Assembly: GCF_023703375.1 (NCBI RefSeq) | Contig: NZ_JAMQGO010000003.1 | Coordinates: 186,001-250,000 of the forward strand | Source of the DNA: Lutimaribacter degradans | Lineage (GTDB): Bacteria > Pseudomonadota > Alphaproteobacteria > Rhodobacterales > Rhodobacteraceae | DNA: 64,000 nucleotides | Direction: 5' to 3' | Part shown: positions 46,681 to 56,056 of the stretch, in pieces | Position numbering within the stretch: position 1 is the stretch's first letter | How the letters are laid out: every line of letters starts with the position of its first letter | Notes under the pieces: model-generated | What the model was told of the DNA's origin: nothing | Databases searched by the model: none | What the model saw: only the letters and a program-made list of their open reading frames with translations | Program-made: the position numbers and the translations under genes

Positions 46681-48554
46681 GCCGTCTTCTCACGGCTTTC
46701 GCGGCGCAATCGAGCCAAGATCAACGTCAACGCCGCCGGCGTCATACCGTCAATCCTGGCGGCCTGGGCCAAATTTCCGGGCCGAGCTGCATTAAGCTTG
46801 CCTTTAAGCTCGTTTGAAAGCCCCTCGATCGCATCGAATGAGAATGATTGCGGGATAACTTGCTGTTCGTCCCGCTTCATCGCGGCAACGTCTCGGTTTT
46901 GACGCTCAATGTAATTCGCGTACAGAGCATCCCGCTCCAACTGACGACGCGTTTCTTCATCAATATCCGAAAGCGTTCCGTCCAGTCTAGTCGCCTGTTC
47001 GAACGACATTTCCGGAAAGGCCAGAATCTCGAACCCGTTGCGGCGCGCGCCATCCTGGTTAACCTTCAAACCAAGCTCGGCGATTTGCCGGGGCGTAAAT
47101 GACTGAGCTTCCAGCCGCGTTCTTGCCGACGAAAGCCGCTCAATCTTGCCTTCGAACAGGCGGCGCCTGCCCTCACCCACACAGCCGATGGCCAAACCCT
47201 TTGGAGTCAAGCGCTGGTCTGCATTATCCGCCCGCAGCGAAAGGCGGAACTCAGCGCGCGATGTAAACATCCGGTAAGGCTCGGTCACGCCCCGCGTGGT
47301 CAGGTCATCAACCATGACGCCGATATAGCTTTCAGCGCGGCTAAACGTGATCGGATCACGGTCCATTGCCTCGGCGGCAGCGTTCAAGCCGGCAACCACC
47401 CCTTGCGCCGCCGCCTCTTCATACCCGGTCGTGCCGTTTATCTGCCCGGCAAGAAACAACCCCCCCACATCGCGAAGCGAAAGACGCAGATCAAGCGCGC
47501 GCGGATCCACGTAATCATACTCGATCGCATAGCCGGGTTGCAGAATTACAGCGTTCTCAAGCGCATAGATGGAACGGACGTAATCACTCTGAACATCTTC
47601 AGGCAGTGAGGTAGAAATGCCATTGGGATATACCGTGTGATCATCCAGGCTTTCGGGCTCCAGAAAGATTTGATGCGATGTCTTATCGGCAAAACGCACC
47701 ACCTTGTCCTCGATCGAGGGGCAGTACCTGGGGCCAACGCCCTCGATATGACCGCCATACATTGCGGACCGCTCAAGGTTCTTTCGAATTATATCGTGCG
47801 TTTTCTCGTTCGTGTGGGTGATACCGCAGGAAACTTGGCGAACGAACGGCGCCTTCGACATGAAAGAAAACATCACCGGGTCATCGTCGCCGGGCTGCTT
47901 TTCCAGCTTGTCCCAATCAATGGTTCGCCCATCCAGGCGGGGTGGCGTGCCGGTTTTCAACCGTCCAAGCGGAAGGCCAAAGCTGTCGATCCGCTCTGCC
48001 AGGCGAACAGACGGCTTATCACCCATCCGGCCGCCTGAATATGACAGATCGCCAATATGAATAACGCCACGCAAGAACGTACCCGTGGTCAATACCGTAG
48101 ACTTCGCGCGTATGGCGCTTTCATCGGCTAGAAGAACGCCATCGACACGAGCACCATCCATGATGAAGTCCGTAACCTCACCTTCAATGATGCTGAGATT
48201 GGGCTGAGATTCCATTTCTGCAAGCATTTCCGCGCGGTAGATCTTGCGGTCAGACTGCGCCCGAGGCCCCTGAACCGCGGGCCCTTTCCTTCGGTTCAAA
48301 AGACGAAATTGAATACCGGCCTTATCGGCGACACGGCCCATAACCCCATCAAGGGCATCAATCTCGCGCACGAGGTGGCCTTTGCCAAGCCCGCCGATGG
48401 CCGGGTTGCATGACATTACCCCAATCGATTCACGTTTGAGCGTTACCAAAGCCGTGCGCGCACCCATTCGCGCGGACGCGTGGGCGGCATCGACCCCTGC
48501 ATGGCCACCACCGACAACGACAACATCGAAGTCAAAATGTTTCACGTGAAACAC
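46677..48554 (-). CDS. mnmG: tRNA uridine-34 carboxymethylaminomethyl-modification protein MnmG
   Basis: MnmG (GidA) works with MnmE to modify U34 of certain tRNAs, using FAD. The 625-residue protein has the FAD motif GGGHAG at 15-20, [21 protein letters not shown] region motifs, and the C-terminal YANYIERQ helix domain. The start is ambiguous: GTG at 48554 gives an N-terminus MFHVKH encoded by parS and common in relatives, but GGAG nearly abuts it. A GTG at 48545, 8 nt after GGAG, is the better spaced start. It lies directly after mnmE. Confidence 0.97.
   Translation of the reverse strand: MFHVKHFDFDVVVVGGGHAGVDAAHASARMGARTALVTLKRESIGVMSCNPAIGGLGKGHLVREIDALDGVMGRVADKAGIQFRLLNRRKGPAVQGPRAQSDRKIYRAEMLAEMESQPNLSIIEGEVTDFIMDGARVDGVLLADESAIRAKSTVLTTGTFLRGVIHIGDLSYSGGRMGDKPSVRLAERIDSFGLPLGRLKTGTPPRLDGRTIDWDKLEKQPGDDDPVMFSFMSKAPFVRQVSCGITHTNEKTHDIIRKNLERSAMYGGHIEGVGPRYCPSIEDKVVRFADKTSHQIFLEPESLDDHTVYPNGISTSLPEDVQSDYVRSIYALENAVILQPGYAIEYDYVDPRALDLRLSLRDVGGLFLAGQINGTTGYEEAAAQGVVAGLNAAAEAMDRDPITFSRAESYIGVMVDDLTTRGVTEPYRMFTSRAEFRLSLRADNADQRLTPKGLAIGCVGEGRRRLFEGKIERLSSARTRLEAQSFTPRQIAELGLKVNQDGARRNGFEILAFPEMSFEQATRLDGTLSDIDEETRRQLERDALYANYIERQNRDVAAMKRDEQQVIPQSFSFDAIEGLSNELKGKLNAARPGNLAQAARIDGMTPAALTLILARLRRESREKTA
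48538..48553. other. parS site at the mnmE/mnmG junction
   Basis: A second perfect 16-bp TGTTTCACGTGAAACA, 1.9 kb from the first. It covers the ribosome-site/start-codon region of mnmG, 4 nt beyond the mnmE stop codon. Confidence 0.97.
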
Positions 48555-48557
48555 TCC

Positions 48558-49835
48558 TCACTTCCCAAGGCAAAAGCTGGCAAAGATTTCATCCAGCAAG
48601 TTCTCCACATCTATGCGCCCGACCAGGGATTCAAGCGCGCGAACGACGTTTCGGAGTTCTTCAGCACCGAGATCATACTGTTCCGCACCGATTCTGACAT
48701 GAGTTTCTGCAGCCTGAAGCCCGGAAATCGCTTGAGCAAGCGCAAGCCTATGCCGTTCTCGCGACGCAAGTCCTGCATGGGCCGCCTGATCCTGCAACCT
48801 GTCGGTTATCTCGGACACCAGCTGTTCAACACCTTGCCCCGTTTTACCCGACACGCCCGAACCCCGTAGATCGGCCTTGGCTTGAATGACAATGTCACCT
48901 GGCGCTGGTGCAAGATCGGGCGCCTCTCCATCGGTCAGGAAAATTCGCAAATCCGCCGCCTGCGCTCGTTCGCGCGCCCGTGCAATACCAATGCCTTCAA
49001 CGTGGTCTTCGGTTTCGCGCAACCCGGCAGTATCCAAAACCGTAACCGGCAACCCGCCAAGATCCATCCGCACTTCTATAACATCGCGGGTTGTTCCAGC
49101 ATATTCCGACGTAATCGCAGCGTCGCGGCCTGCCAACGCATTCAGCAACGTCGATTTACCGACGTTCGGGGCACCAACGATGGCCACTTCGAAACCCGTG
49201 CGTACCCGTTCGGCCGCGTCAATACCACGCAACTCCTGCGAAATGCCGAGACGTGATTTTTCTGTCAGCGCCAAAACCTCGTCTGACACATCCTCAGGCA
49301 CGTCTTCATCGGCGAAATCTATCACCGCCTCCAGCAATGCTGCCGCGCGAATAAGATCACGACGCCATGTTTCCGCTTTTTCACCGATAGCACCCTCCAA
49401 CAAGCGCTGCGCTTGCTTTCGCTGCATCTCGGTTTCCGACTCGATCAGGTCGGCCAGCCCCTCAACCTGGGTCAAATCAAGGCGCCCGTTTTCAAGGGCA
49501 CGGCGCGTAAACTCACCCGGTTCGGCCATGCGAAGCCCAGGCAACTCTCCAAGCGCGCGCAGAATGGCCGAGGTAATCGCAACAGAGCCATGGCATTGAA
49601 ACTCAACGACATCTTCACCGGTAAAACTGTGGCCGGCCTGAAACACTAGCACAAGCGCCTCGTCCAGCGTGTCACCATCAAGATCAGAAAGTCGCCGCAG
49701 GCTTGCATGACGAGGCTTCGGAACACTGCCGGCTATATGCACACACGCCACGAAGGCCGACGGGCCGGAAACGCGGACCACCGCAACCCCGGCCTTGCCA
49801 GGTGCGGTGGCAAGGGCAAATATCGTGTCCATCAT
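48558..49835 (-). CDS. mnmE: tRNA-modification GTPase MnmE
   Basis: MnmE (TrmE) is the GTPase partner of MnmG in wobble-uridine modification. The 425-residue protein has a tetrahydrofolate-binding N-domain (about 1-118), an alpha-helical domain and an inserted G domain with GAPNVGKST at 221-229. It ends in the conserved Cys-containing tail CLGK. Two adjacent ATGs (49835 and 49832) are equally possible. It follows rho by a 25-nt gap and precedes mnmG by a few nt. Confidence 0.97.
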   Translation of the reverse strand: MMDTIFALATAPGKAGVAVVRVSGPSAFVACVHIAGSVPKPRHASLRRLSDLDGDTLDEALVLVFQAGHSFTGEDVVEFQCHGSVAITSAILRALGELPGLRMAEPGEFTRRALENGRLDLTQVEGLADLIESETEMQRKQAQRLLEGAIGEKAETWRRDLIRAAALLEAVIDFADEDVPEDVSDEVLALTEKSRLGISQELRGIDAAERVRTGFEVAIVGAPNVGKSTLLNALAGRDAAITSEYAGTTRDVIEVRMDLGGLPVTVLDTAGLRETEDHVEGIGIARARERAQAADLRIFLTDGEAPDLAPAPGDIVIQAKADLRGSGVSGKTGQGVEQLVSEITDRLQDQAAHAGLASRERHRLALAQAISGLQAAETHVRIGAEQYDLGAEELRNVVRALESLVGRIDVENLLDEIFASFCLGK

Positions 49836-49860
49836 TCAAACCTCGGCGCCAATGGGCGCG

Positions 49861-51132
49861 TCAGGTGTTCATCGAGTCGAAGAAATCGGAATTTGTCTTG
49901 GTCTGCTTGAGCTTGGAAATCAGGAATTCAATGGCATCCGTGGTTCCCATTGGATTCAGAATACGGCGCAGAACATAGGTTTTCGCCAGATCCGTCTTGT
50001 CGACCAGCAGTTCTTCTTTCCGGGTGCCGGATTTGAGAATATCAATCGCGGGGAAGACACGTTTATCTGCCACCTTGCGATCCAGAACGATCTCGCTGTT
50101 GCCGGTGCCCTTGAACTCTTCAAAAATCACTTCGTCCATGCGGCTGCCGGTATCTATCAGCGCGGTGGCGATTATTGTAAGGCTGCCGCCTTCTTCAATA
50201 TTACGCGCCGCACCAAAGAACCTCTTGGGGCGTTGCAGCGCATTCGCATCAACACCGCCTGTCAGAACCTTACCCGAGGAAGGTACAACCGTATTGAATG
50301 CCCTACCAAGTCTTGTGATTGAATCGAGAAGAATAACAACATCTCGTTTATGTTCGACCAGCCGCTTGGCTTTCTCGATTACCATTTCCGAAACGGCAAC
50401 GTGACGCGTGGCAGGTTCGTCAAAGGTTGAGGAAACGACCTCACCCTTCACGCTGCGCTGCATATCCGTCACCTCTTCTGGGCGTTCATCGATCAGTAGA
50501 ACGATCAGGTAACACTCGGGGTGGTTGGTTTCGATCGAATTGGCGATATTCTGCAGCAACACGGTTTTACCCGTTCTCGGCGGTGCCACGATCAACGACC
50601 GCTGCCCCTTGCCGATCGGCGAAACCAGGTCGATAATCCGGGCCGACCGGTCTTTTATCGTCGGGTCTTCGATCTCCATCGTCAGCCGCTCATCCGGGTA
50701 AAGCGGTGTCAGGTTGTCAAAGGCGATCTTGTGGCGCGCTTTCTCGGGGTCTTCGAAATTGATCGTTTTCACACTGGTCAGTGCAAAATACCGCTCGTTT
50801 TCCTCGGGCGCCTTGATAACACCTTCGATCGAGTCGCCCGTGCGCAAAGCGTATTGGCGGATCATCTCGGGCGAGACATAAATATCATCGGGGCCCGGCA
50901 GATAGTTCGCCTCGGGCGAGCGCAGGAAACCGAACCCATCCTGCAAAACTTCGAGAACGCCATCACCGCCGACTTCCCAGCCTTCATCCGCCATCTCGCG
51001 GAGAATCTGGAACATCATCTCGCCTTTTCGCATGGTCGAGGCGTTTTCAATCTCCAGCTCTTCAGCCATCGATAGCAGGTCTTTGGGGCTTTTCGCCTTG
51101 AGATCGGAAAGGTTCAGACGGTTTTCGGACAT
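49861..51132 (-). CDS. rho: Transcription termination factor Rho
   Basis: Rho is the hexameric RNA-dependent helicase that ends unprotected transcripts. The 423-residue protein has the RNA-binding N-domain ([19 protein letters not shown] around 72-90) and the RecA-like ATPase with Walker A PPRTGKT near 184-190. [14 protein letters not shown] and the Q/R-loops ([11 protein letters not shown]) follow. Many convergent genes here lack intrinsic terminators, which suggests heavy reliance on Rho. A palindrome and a promoter-like site lie in its leader. Confidence 0.98.
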   Translation of the reverse strand: MSENRLNLSDLKAKSPKDLLSMAEELEIENASTMRKGEMMFQILREMADEGWEVGGDGVLEVLQDGFGFLRSPEANYLPGPDDIYVSPEMIRQYALRTGDSIEGVIKAPEENERYFALTSVKTINFEDPEKARHKIAFDNLTPLYPDERLTMEIEDPTIKDRSARIIDLVSPIGKGQRSLIVAPPRTGKTVLLQNIANSIETNHPECYLIVLLIDERPEEVTDMQRSVKGEVVSSTFDEPATRHVAVSEMVIEKAKRLVEHKRDVVILLDSITRLGRAFNTVVPSSGKVLTGGVDANALQRPKRFFGAARNIEEGGSLTIIATALIDTGSRMDEVIFEEFKGTGNSEIVLDRKVADKRVFPAIDILKSGTRKEELLVDKTDLAKTYVLRRILNPMGTTDAIEFLISKLKQTKTNSDFFDSMNT

Positions 51133-51197
51133 GGGGAATACCTTGCACGACTGCGGCGCGGACTGACCCGCACGGTGTCGACTTCTTGAATGGAAAG

Positions 51198-51215
51198 CGT
51201 CCGTCCGGACGGACG
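51198..51215. promoter_or_regulatory. 18-bp perfect palindrome in the rho leader
   Basis: CGTCCGTCCGGACGGACG is its own reverse complement. It lies about 65 nt upstream of the rho ATG and just downstream of a candidate -10. It could be an RNA hairpin, a protein-binding operator or the hemJ terminator; no T-tract follows on either strand, which argues against a classical terminator. Confidence 0.7.
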
Positions 51216-51226
51216 GCTTAGACGGT

Positions 51227-51255
51227 TACTTACGCCTGTCCGAAGCCCGAGTCAA
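51227..51255 (-). promoter_or_regulatory. Candidate promoter of rho
   Basis: On the minus strand TTGACT (51250-51255) begins 2 nt after the hemJ stop and is followed after 17 nt by TAAGTA (51227-51232). The -35 matches the consensus at 5 of 6 positions; the -10 is weak. Confidence 0.4.
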
Positions 51256-51257
51256 AC

Positions 51258-51707
51258 TCAGAACTTGATGACAACGGACAGTACAATCACGATCATCAAG
51301 ATCGTGGGCAACTCATTCATCATGCGATAGCGACGACCGTCCAACTGGTTCTGACCTTTTGCAAAATCCTTGCGCCTACCGGCCAGCCACATGTGAAACC
51401 AGGTCATTCCCAGGATCGAGACAGTCTTGGCCCAGGGCCAGACCATGCTCCAATCAACAATTCCCGGTGTGAAAACCAGCGCCAGCCCGAACACCCAAAC
51501 GACGATCATCGACGGGTTCATGATATACCGAAGCAGCTTGTATTCCATGATGCGAAAGACTTCGTCTTTCGCGTCGCCAACCACAGCCTGCTCCGCATGG
51601 TAAACGAACAACCGTGGCAGGTAGAAGATACCCGCCATCCAGGTGATGACGGCCATAATGTGAATGGCCTTGTTCCAAGGATAAAGGATGGCAAGCAGGT
51701 CTGACAT
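51258..51707 (-). CDS. hemJ: Protoporphyrinogen IX oxidase HemJ
   Basis: HemJ oxidises protoporphyrinogen IX to protoporphyrin IX in the inner membrane, the step before HemH. The 149-residue protein has four hydrophobic helices and the family hallmarks LYPWNKAIHIMAVITWMAG (conserved His16), YHAEQAV, WFHMWLAGRRKDFA and NELPTILMI. The ATG at 51707 has GAGG 5 nt upstream; an ATG 12 nt earlier is not preferred. It lies 125 nt before rho and next to the candidate origin. Confidence 0.95.
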   Translation of the reverse strand: MSDLLAILYPWNKAIHIMAVITWMAGIFYLPRLFVYHAEQAVVGDAKDEVFRIMEYKLLRYIMNPSMIVVWVFGLALVFTPGIVDWSMVWPWAKTVSILGMTWFHMWLAGRRKDFAKGQNQLDGRRYRMMNELPTILMIVIVLSVVIKF

Positions 51708-51719
51708 GGGGCCTCGCAT

Positions 51720-52112
51720 CGAACACGGCCCCTCTTAATATTAAAGTATATATAAAGAAAGATGATGATTTAGTTGGGGGCATCATGGCCTGTGGATTAC
51801 AGACTTTTCTGTGTCTTTTCCACATGGGGATAGAAAACCTGAAACCGCTAAGACAGATTGTGGATAATAATTAAAAACATTTAATAACAGTATCTTAGAA
51901 ATAATCACCCATAGGACAAACTTTAGGAAGGTTCAAAGCCGACCTGTTGATAGACGATAATTCCACAAGTAGCGACTTATCCGTTCAACAGGTGGGCAAG
52001 ATCACTTGAACCGACGCCAAGATTAGGGGTTTTCCACTGGTGAACCGCTACGGTGGATTTACCCCGGAATCTTCCTTAAGAAACTCCTGACGTTTCCCAC
52101 CGGATTATCCAC
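51720..52112. other. Probable chromosomal replication origin (oriC)
   Basis: This is the only gap longer than 300 nt in the window. It holds two perfect DnaA boxes (51859-51867 and 52105-52113), two with one mismatch (TGTGGATTA at 51791-51799 and TTTTCCACA at 51816-51824), and weaker matches near 51977 and 52030. Two strongly AT-rich tracts (about 51734-51772 and 51861-51905) in otherwise GC-rich DNA could be unwinding elements. Genes on both sides are transcribed away from it, and parAB with parS lies nearby. No ORF or RNA gene is apparent inside. The call rests on pattern and context. Confidence 0.85.
51859..51867 (-). other. DnaA box (perfect)
   Basis: TGTGGATAA on the plus strand is the exact complement of the consensus TTATCCACA. 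It is immediately followed by an AT-rich tract. Confidence 0.85.
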
Positions 52113-52113
52113 A
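52105..52113 (+). other. DnaA box (perfect) touching the maf start codon
   Basis: TTATCCACA exactly; its last A is the first base of the maf ATG. Confidence 0.85.
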
Positions 52114-52712
52114 TGGGTCAAAACATGATACTTGCCTCAGGCTCGACCATCCGCCGCAAGTTGCTGGAGCGCGCAGGCGTTGAATTTGACGTTCAAACGG
52201 CCCGCGTTGACGAAGACATGGTGCGCGACGCGCTGTTGGCCGAAAATGCCAGCGCCCGTGACATCGCCGATGCCCTGGCCGAGTTGAAGGCGCGCAAGGT
52301 CAGCCACCGAAACCCTGGTGCATTGGTTCTTGGCTGCGACCAGGTACTAAGCTTTGAACATCAGTTACTAAGCAAACCCCGCAGCCGCGACGCTGCCCGT
52401 GACCAGCTACAGGCTTTGCGCGGAAAGCGGCATCAACTGCTTTCTGCAGGGGTGATTTGCGAAGACGGCCAACCGATCTGGCGCTTCGTTGGAACCGTTC
52501 GCTTGATGATGCGCGACTTCAGTGACGACTACCTGGACGCTTATCTTGACCGAAACTGGCCTGACATTTCCGAAAGCGTTGGCGCCTATAAACTGGAAGA
52601 GGAAGGCGTGCGCTTGTTCTCGCGCGTAGAAGGCGACTATTTTACCGTTTTGGGGATGCCTCTTCTGGAAATCCTGAACTATCTGACCTTGCGGGGGGAT
52701 CTACAAAAATGA
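52113..52712 (+). CDS. maf: Maf-type nucleoside triphosphate pyrophosphatase
   Basis: The 199-residue protein has the Maf signature ASGSTIRRKLLERAG at 8-22, then VDED, a conserved GCDQVL stretch, and the YKLEEEGVRLFSRVEGDYFTVLGMPL C-terminal block. Maf proteins hydrolyse modified or standard NTPs and are linked to cell-division arrest. There is no clear Shine-Dalgarno; ATGs at 52113 and 52125 are both possible. A DnaA box overlaps the start, so DnaA binding could influence its expression. It overlaps aroE by 4 nt. Confidence 0.94.
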   Translation: MGQNMILASGSTIRRKLLERAGVEFDVQTARVDEDMVRDALLAENASARDIADALAELKARKVSHRNPGALVLGCDQVLSFEHQLLSKPRSRDAARDQLQALRGKRHQLLSAGVICEDGQPIWRFVGTVRLMMRDFSDDYLDAYLDRNWPDISESVGAYKLEEEGVRLFSRVEGDYFTVLGMPLLEILNYLTLRGDLQK

Positions 52713-53542
52713 CGGAACAGCGTATTCCGCTGGCGGGGGTAATCGGGTCACCGATTGCCCATTCCAAGTCACCGCAGCTGCATCGCCACTGGCTTAAGTC
52801 TCATGGCCTGCCCGGCTATTACATTCCGATGGATGTTGCACCGGAGGATCTGAAGCAGGTGATAACCACGCTGCCCAAGGCGGGGTTTGTCGGCGTCAAC
52901 ATCACCGTGCCGCACAAGGAAAAGGTGATGGAAATCGCCGATCTGATTACGGACAGGGCTATCCTGATCGGGGCGACGAACACGTTGATCTTTCGCAAGG
53001 ATGGCAAGGTTCACGCCGATAACACCGATGGTTACGGGTTCATCGAAAACCTGCGCCAGGGTGCCCCTGACTGGGATCCGAAGGCAGGGCCAGCGGCTGT
53101 TCTGGGCGCAGGTGGCGCCGCGCGGGCCGTTATCGCGTCGCTTCTGGATGTGGGTGTCCCGGAAATTCTGATCTCGAACCGAACCCGCATCCGGGCCGAG
53201 GGCCTGCAACAGGATTTCGGCAAACGGTTGAAAGTGGTTGATTGGGTCCAGGCGGGCAATATGCTGGAAGATGCTGCAACGGTCGTGAACACCACGTCGC
53301 TCGGGATGGTTGGTAAACCCGAAATGCGTGTGCCGCTGGATGGTTTGCAGAAAGGTGCCGTGGTAACCGATCTGGTTTATGCGCCGCTACAAACGCGGTT
53401 ATTGAAAACGGCCGAGGAAATGGGCTGTGTTACCGTTGATGGGCTTGGCATGTTGCTCCACCAGGCCGTTCCGGCGTTCGAGCGTTGGTTCGGGGTGCGA
53501 CCCACGGTCGATGCGGCCGCCAGGGCGGCGGTTCTGCGATGA
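52709..53542 (+). CDS. aroE: Shikimate dehydrogenase
   Basis: AroE reduces 3-dehydroshikimate to shikimate with NADPH. The 277-residue protein has GSPIAHSKSPQLH near the start, NITVPHKEKVM with catalytic Lys70, NTDGYGF with Asp107, and the NADP-binding GAGGAARAV at about 133-141. It overlaps maf upstream (ATGA) and coaE downstream by 4 nt each, forming a maf-aroE-coaE-dnaQ operon. Confidence 0.97.
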   Translation: MTEQRIPLAGVIGSPIAHSKSPQLHRHWLKSHGLPGYYIPMDVAPEDLKQVITTLPKAGFVGVNITVPHKEKVMEIADLITDRAILIGATNTLIFRKDGKVHADNTDGYGFIENLRQGAPDWDPKAGPAAVLGAGGAARAVIASLLDVGVPEILISNRTRIRAEGLQQDFGKRLKVVDWVQAGNMLEDAATVVNTTSLGMVGKPEMRVPLDGLQKGAVVTDLVYAPLQTRLLKTAEEMGCVTVDGLGMLLHQAVPAFERWFGVRPTVDAAARAAVLR

Positions 53543-54132
53543 CTTTTCGCCTGGGATTGACCGGTTCGATCGGTATGGGCAAGTCAACCACCGCCCGCCT
53601 TTTTTCCGATGCAGGCTGTGCAGTTTGGGATGCCGATGCAGCCGTTCATCGCCTTTATTCACGTGGCGGTGCAGCCGTGGCACCAATGCAGGCAGCCTTT
53701 CCCGAAGCCGTCCATGACGGAGAAGTGTCGCGCGCGGCGCTGAAAGATATCATCGGGGCCGATCCAACCGCATTAAAGCGTATCGAAGCCATCGTTCACC
53801 CGCTCGTTGGCCAGGATCGTGAAGAATTCATGTCGAACGCGCAGGCGGATATACTGGTTTTCGATATCCCCCTGCTTTTCGAAACCGGCGGAGACAGGCG
53901 CATGGATGCCGTGGCTGTTGTCAGTGTCGATGCCGACACGCAACGCGACCGTGTGTTGGCCCGCGGTACGATGACCGAGACCCAGTTCAACGCGATACGC
54001 GCAAAACAGATGCCCGATGCCGAAAAACGCGCGCGGGGCGATTACGTTGTCGTGACCGACACGATGGATCACGCGCGCAAACAGGTGCAGGATGTCGTCG
54101 CGGATATAAGGAAGCGGATGCAAGATGCGTGA
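53539..54132 (+). CDS. coaE: Dephospho-CoA kinase
   Basis: CoaE catalyses the last step of coenzyme A synthesis. The 197-residue protein has the P-loop GSIGMGKST at 9-17, [11 protein letters not shown] with the conserved Asp, IVHPLV and the [10 protein letters not shown] lid region. The ATG at 53539 overlaps the aroE stop by 4 nt; the open frame upstream of it lies within aroE. dnaQ begins inside its last codons. Confidence 0.96.
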   Translation: MTFRLGLTGSIGMGKSTTARLFSDAGCAVWDADAAVHRLYSRGGAAVAPMQAAFPEAVHDGEVSRAALKDIIGADPTALKRIEAIVHPLVGQDREEFMSNAQADILVFDIPLLFETGGDRRMDAVAVVSVDADTQRDRVLARGTMTETQFNAIRAKQMPDAEKRARGDYVVVTDTMDHARKQVQDVVADIRKRMQDA

Positions 54133-54853
54133 GATCGTTCTGGATACGGAAACCACGGGGTTTGAGCCTGACCAGGGTGACAGGATCGTCGAAATCGGCG
54201 CGATCGAGCTGTATAATCACATGCCCACGGGCCGGACATATCACCAATATATCAACCCCGAACGTGACATGCCCGACGGTGCGTTCGAAATTCACGGCAT
54301 TGGCCCCGACCTGCTGGTCAATCCCCGTCCGCCCAAGGATGGCGAGGTTATTCTACGCGACAAGCCGGTATTCAAGGAAATCGGTCACGCGTTCTTTGAA
54401 TTTGTCGCCGACTCCAGGCTTGTCATTCACAACGCCGCCTTCGACATGAAGTTCCTCAATGCCGAATTGCGCTGGATGGGCTTGCCCGAACTCCACTGGG
54501 AAAGGGCGATTGATACGCTGGGCATGGCGCGGCAGAAATTTCCGGGCTCCCCGGCATCGCTCGATGCGTTGTGTCGGCGGTTTGGCATCGACAACGCGTC
54601 GCGCACGCTGCACGGCGCGTTGCTTGACTCGGAAATCCTGGCCGAGGTGTATCTTGAGCTGATCGGCGGGCGACAGCCCGATTTTGCACTGGGCGTCGTT
54701 CAATCCGGTGGAAGCGGTGCCGAGAATTCGGCCTGGAAACCCAAGCCACGCCCTGCCCCGCTGCCATCACGCCTTACAAAAGAAGAGGCCGCCGCCCATG
54801 ACGCCTTTGTTCAGGCGATGGGCGACGGCGCTTTGTGGTCAAAACTGGGTTAG
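54125..54853 (+). CDS. dnaQ: DNA polymerase III epsilon subunit (proofreading exonuclease)
   Basis: DnaQ is the 3'-5' proofreading exonuclease of the replicase. The 242-residue protein has the DEDDh motifs: Exo I DTETTG (Asp7, Glu9), Exo [18 protein letters not shown] and Exo III with the [17 protein letters not shown] segment. Compared with my recollection of E. coli DnaQ there is an extra ~14 residues at 65-78 ([13 protein letters not shown]) between the HGI motif and DKPVF. The C-terminal tail for alpha-subunit binding is present. It overlaps coaE by 8 nt and stops 3 nt from convergent secB. Confidence 0.96.
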   Translation: MREIVLDTETTGFEPDQGDRIVEIGAIELYNHMPTGRTYHQYINPERDMPDGAFEIHGIGPDLLVNPRPPKDGEVILRDKPVFKEIGHAFFEFVADSRLVIHNAAFDMKFLNAELRWMGLPELHWERAIDTLGMARQKFPGSPASLDALCRRFGIDNASRTLHGALLDSEILAEVYLELIGGRQPDFALGVVQSGGSGAENSAWKPKPRPAPLPSRLTKEEAAAHDAFVQAMGDGALWSKLG

Positions 54854-54856
54854 GCG

Positions 54857-55363
54857 TTACGCGTCGGCGCTTTGGCCGTTTGTCTGTTGTTGTGCCTGTT
54901 GGCGACGCGTTATTTCGTTCCGGTAAAGCTGGACGAAGTCTATGTTTTCCAGGTTCAGCGGCGGGAACCCGCCGTCGCGGGTCACATCGGATACGATGCG
55001 GCGCACGAAGGGGAACAACATGCGCGGGCACTCGATCAGCAGGAACGGGTGCATCTGCTCTTCCGGTACGCCTTCGATATGGAAGATACCGGCATACTCC
55101 AATTCAAGCAGGAACAGTTTTGAATCGCTGTCCTTTGTCTTGGATTCCACCTGAAGCTTCAACACCACCTCGAACTGATTTTCGGTGCTGCGCTTCTTCG
55201 CATCCAGGTTCACCTGAACCGAGACGTCGGGTTGCACCTCGCCCTGTACGCCCTTTTGCGACAGGATGTTTTCGAACGACAGGTCACGCGTGAACTGCGT
55301 CAGGATGTTCATTTTGACCTGTGGTTGCTGTTGTTGGCCCTGAGGCACTTCGTTTTCGGCCAT
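54857..55363 (-). CDS. secB: Protein-export chaperone SecB
   Basis: SecB keeps precursor proteins unfolded and hands them to SecA. The 168-residue protein shows MNILTQFTRDLSFENIL, QVNLDAKKR, FLLELEYAGIF and the CPRMLFPFVRRIVSDVTRDGGFPPL signature. The ATG at 55363 has GGAG 8 nt upstream; another ATG 6 nt earlier abuts the ribosome site. A Gln-rich tail ends the protein. It follows fxsA on the minus strand after about 57 nt. Confidence 0.97.
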   Translation of the reverse strand: MAENEVPQGQQQQPQVKMNILTQFTRDLSFENILSQKGVQGEVQPDVSVQVNLDAKKRSTENQFEVVLKLQVESKTKDSDSKLFLLELEYAGIFHIEGVPEEQMHPFLLIECPRMLFPFVRRIVSDVTRDGGFPPLNLENIDFVQLYRNEITRRQQAQQQTNGQSADA

Positions 55364-55420
55364 TTCCATTCTCCTGGGGACTATGTTTTGCGGGGTCTTT
55401 AGCAGGATGGCACGGGGGCC

Positions 55421-55951
55421 TCAATGCTTGGTCCAGCCCGATGGCCGATGTGTCGGGCGCTTGGGCGGTTCGGGCTGGTCGGAGGGGTCGTCAACCTCGT
55501 GATAGTCCCCATCGATCACGTCATCGCGCGCCGGGTGCGGGCGCATCGTATCGCGGGGGCCACGTCCCGGCCCGGGCCCATGTGGGCCGAAATGCACCGA
55601 ATGTACTTGAATGCGCTTGCGGACGAATGTGAAAACCGCCTTTCGCACCTGGGGGATCAGAAAGGACAGCCCCAGGGCATCGGTGAAAAAGCCTGGCGTC
55701 AGCAAAAGAACACCCGCCACCAGGATCATAGCGCCGTGAGCCAGTGGTTCCGCAGGATCGCGCAACTCGTTGAAGGCGGTCTGCAATTCCTGCATCGCGC
55801 CCGCGCCTTGCCTGCGCATCATGAAACTGCCCACGATCGCGGTAAGAACGACGATACCCAAGGTTGGCCATGTGCCGATGACACCACCCACCTGGATGAA
55901 CAAGGCGATTTCTATGATTGGCACGGCGATGAATGCCACAAGCAACCACAT
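55421..55951 (-). CDS. fxsA: FxsA-family inner-membrane protein
   Basis: The 176-residue protein has the FxsA core: FIAVPIIEIALFIQVGGVIG, then LTAIVGSFMMRRQG, and GAMILVAGVLLLTPGFFTDALG. There are about three membrane helices in the first ~105 residues. The long C-terminal tail is hydrophilic and His/Pro/Asp-rich. In E. coli FxsA relieves F-exclusion of phage T7; its normal role is unclear. It is divergent from the Tim44-like gene. Confidence 0.92.
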   Translation of the reverse strand: MWLLVAFIAVPIIEIALFIQVGGVIGTWPTLGIVVLTAIVGSFMMRRQGAGAMQELQTAFNELRDPAEPLAHGAMILVAGVLLLTPGFFTDALGLSFLIPQVRKAVFTFVRKRIQVHSVHFGPHGPGPGRGPRDTMRPHPARDDVIDGDYHEVDDPSDQPEPPKRPTHRPSGWTKH

Positions 55952-56056
55952 GAGAGACTCCTGCTTTTTGGCGGGCCGCGTGGTGGACTTGGCCCCTTAC
56001 GTCACCTACATAAGAGGCTAACACGCTCGTTACCATGCCCCGCCCAAGAGGATATG

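Noticed and set aside
51760..51800. DnaA-trio unwinding motif beside the first DnaA box
   Set aside because: GAT GAT GAT repeats are present, but on the relevant strand they read ATC rather than the CTA-type trios of the described element, and the spacing to the box is too long.
51871..51884. CtrA site (TTAA-N7-TTAA) in the origin
   Set aside because: The two TTAA half sites are separated by 6 nt, not 7, and lie in a simple AT-rich tract.
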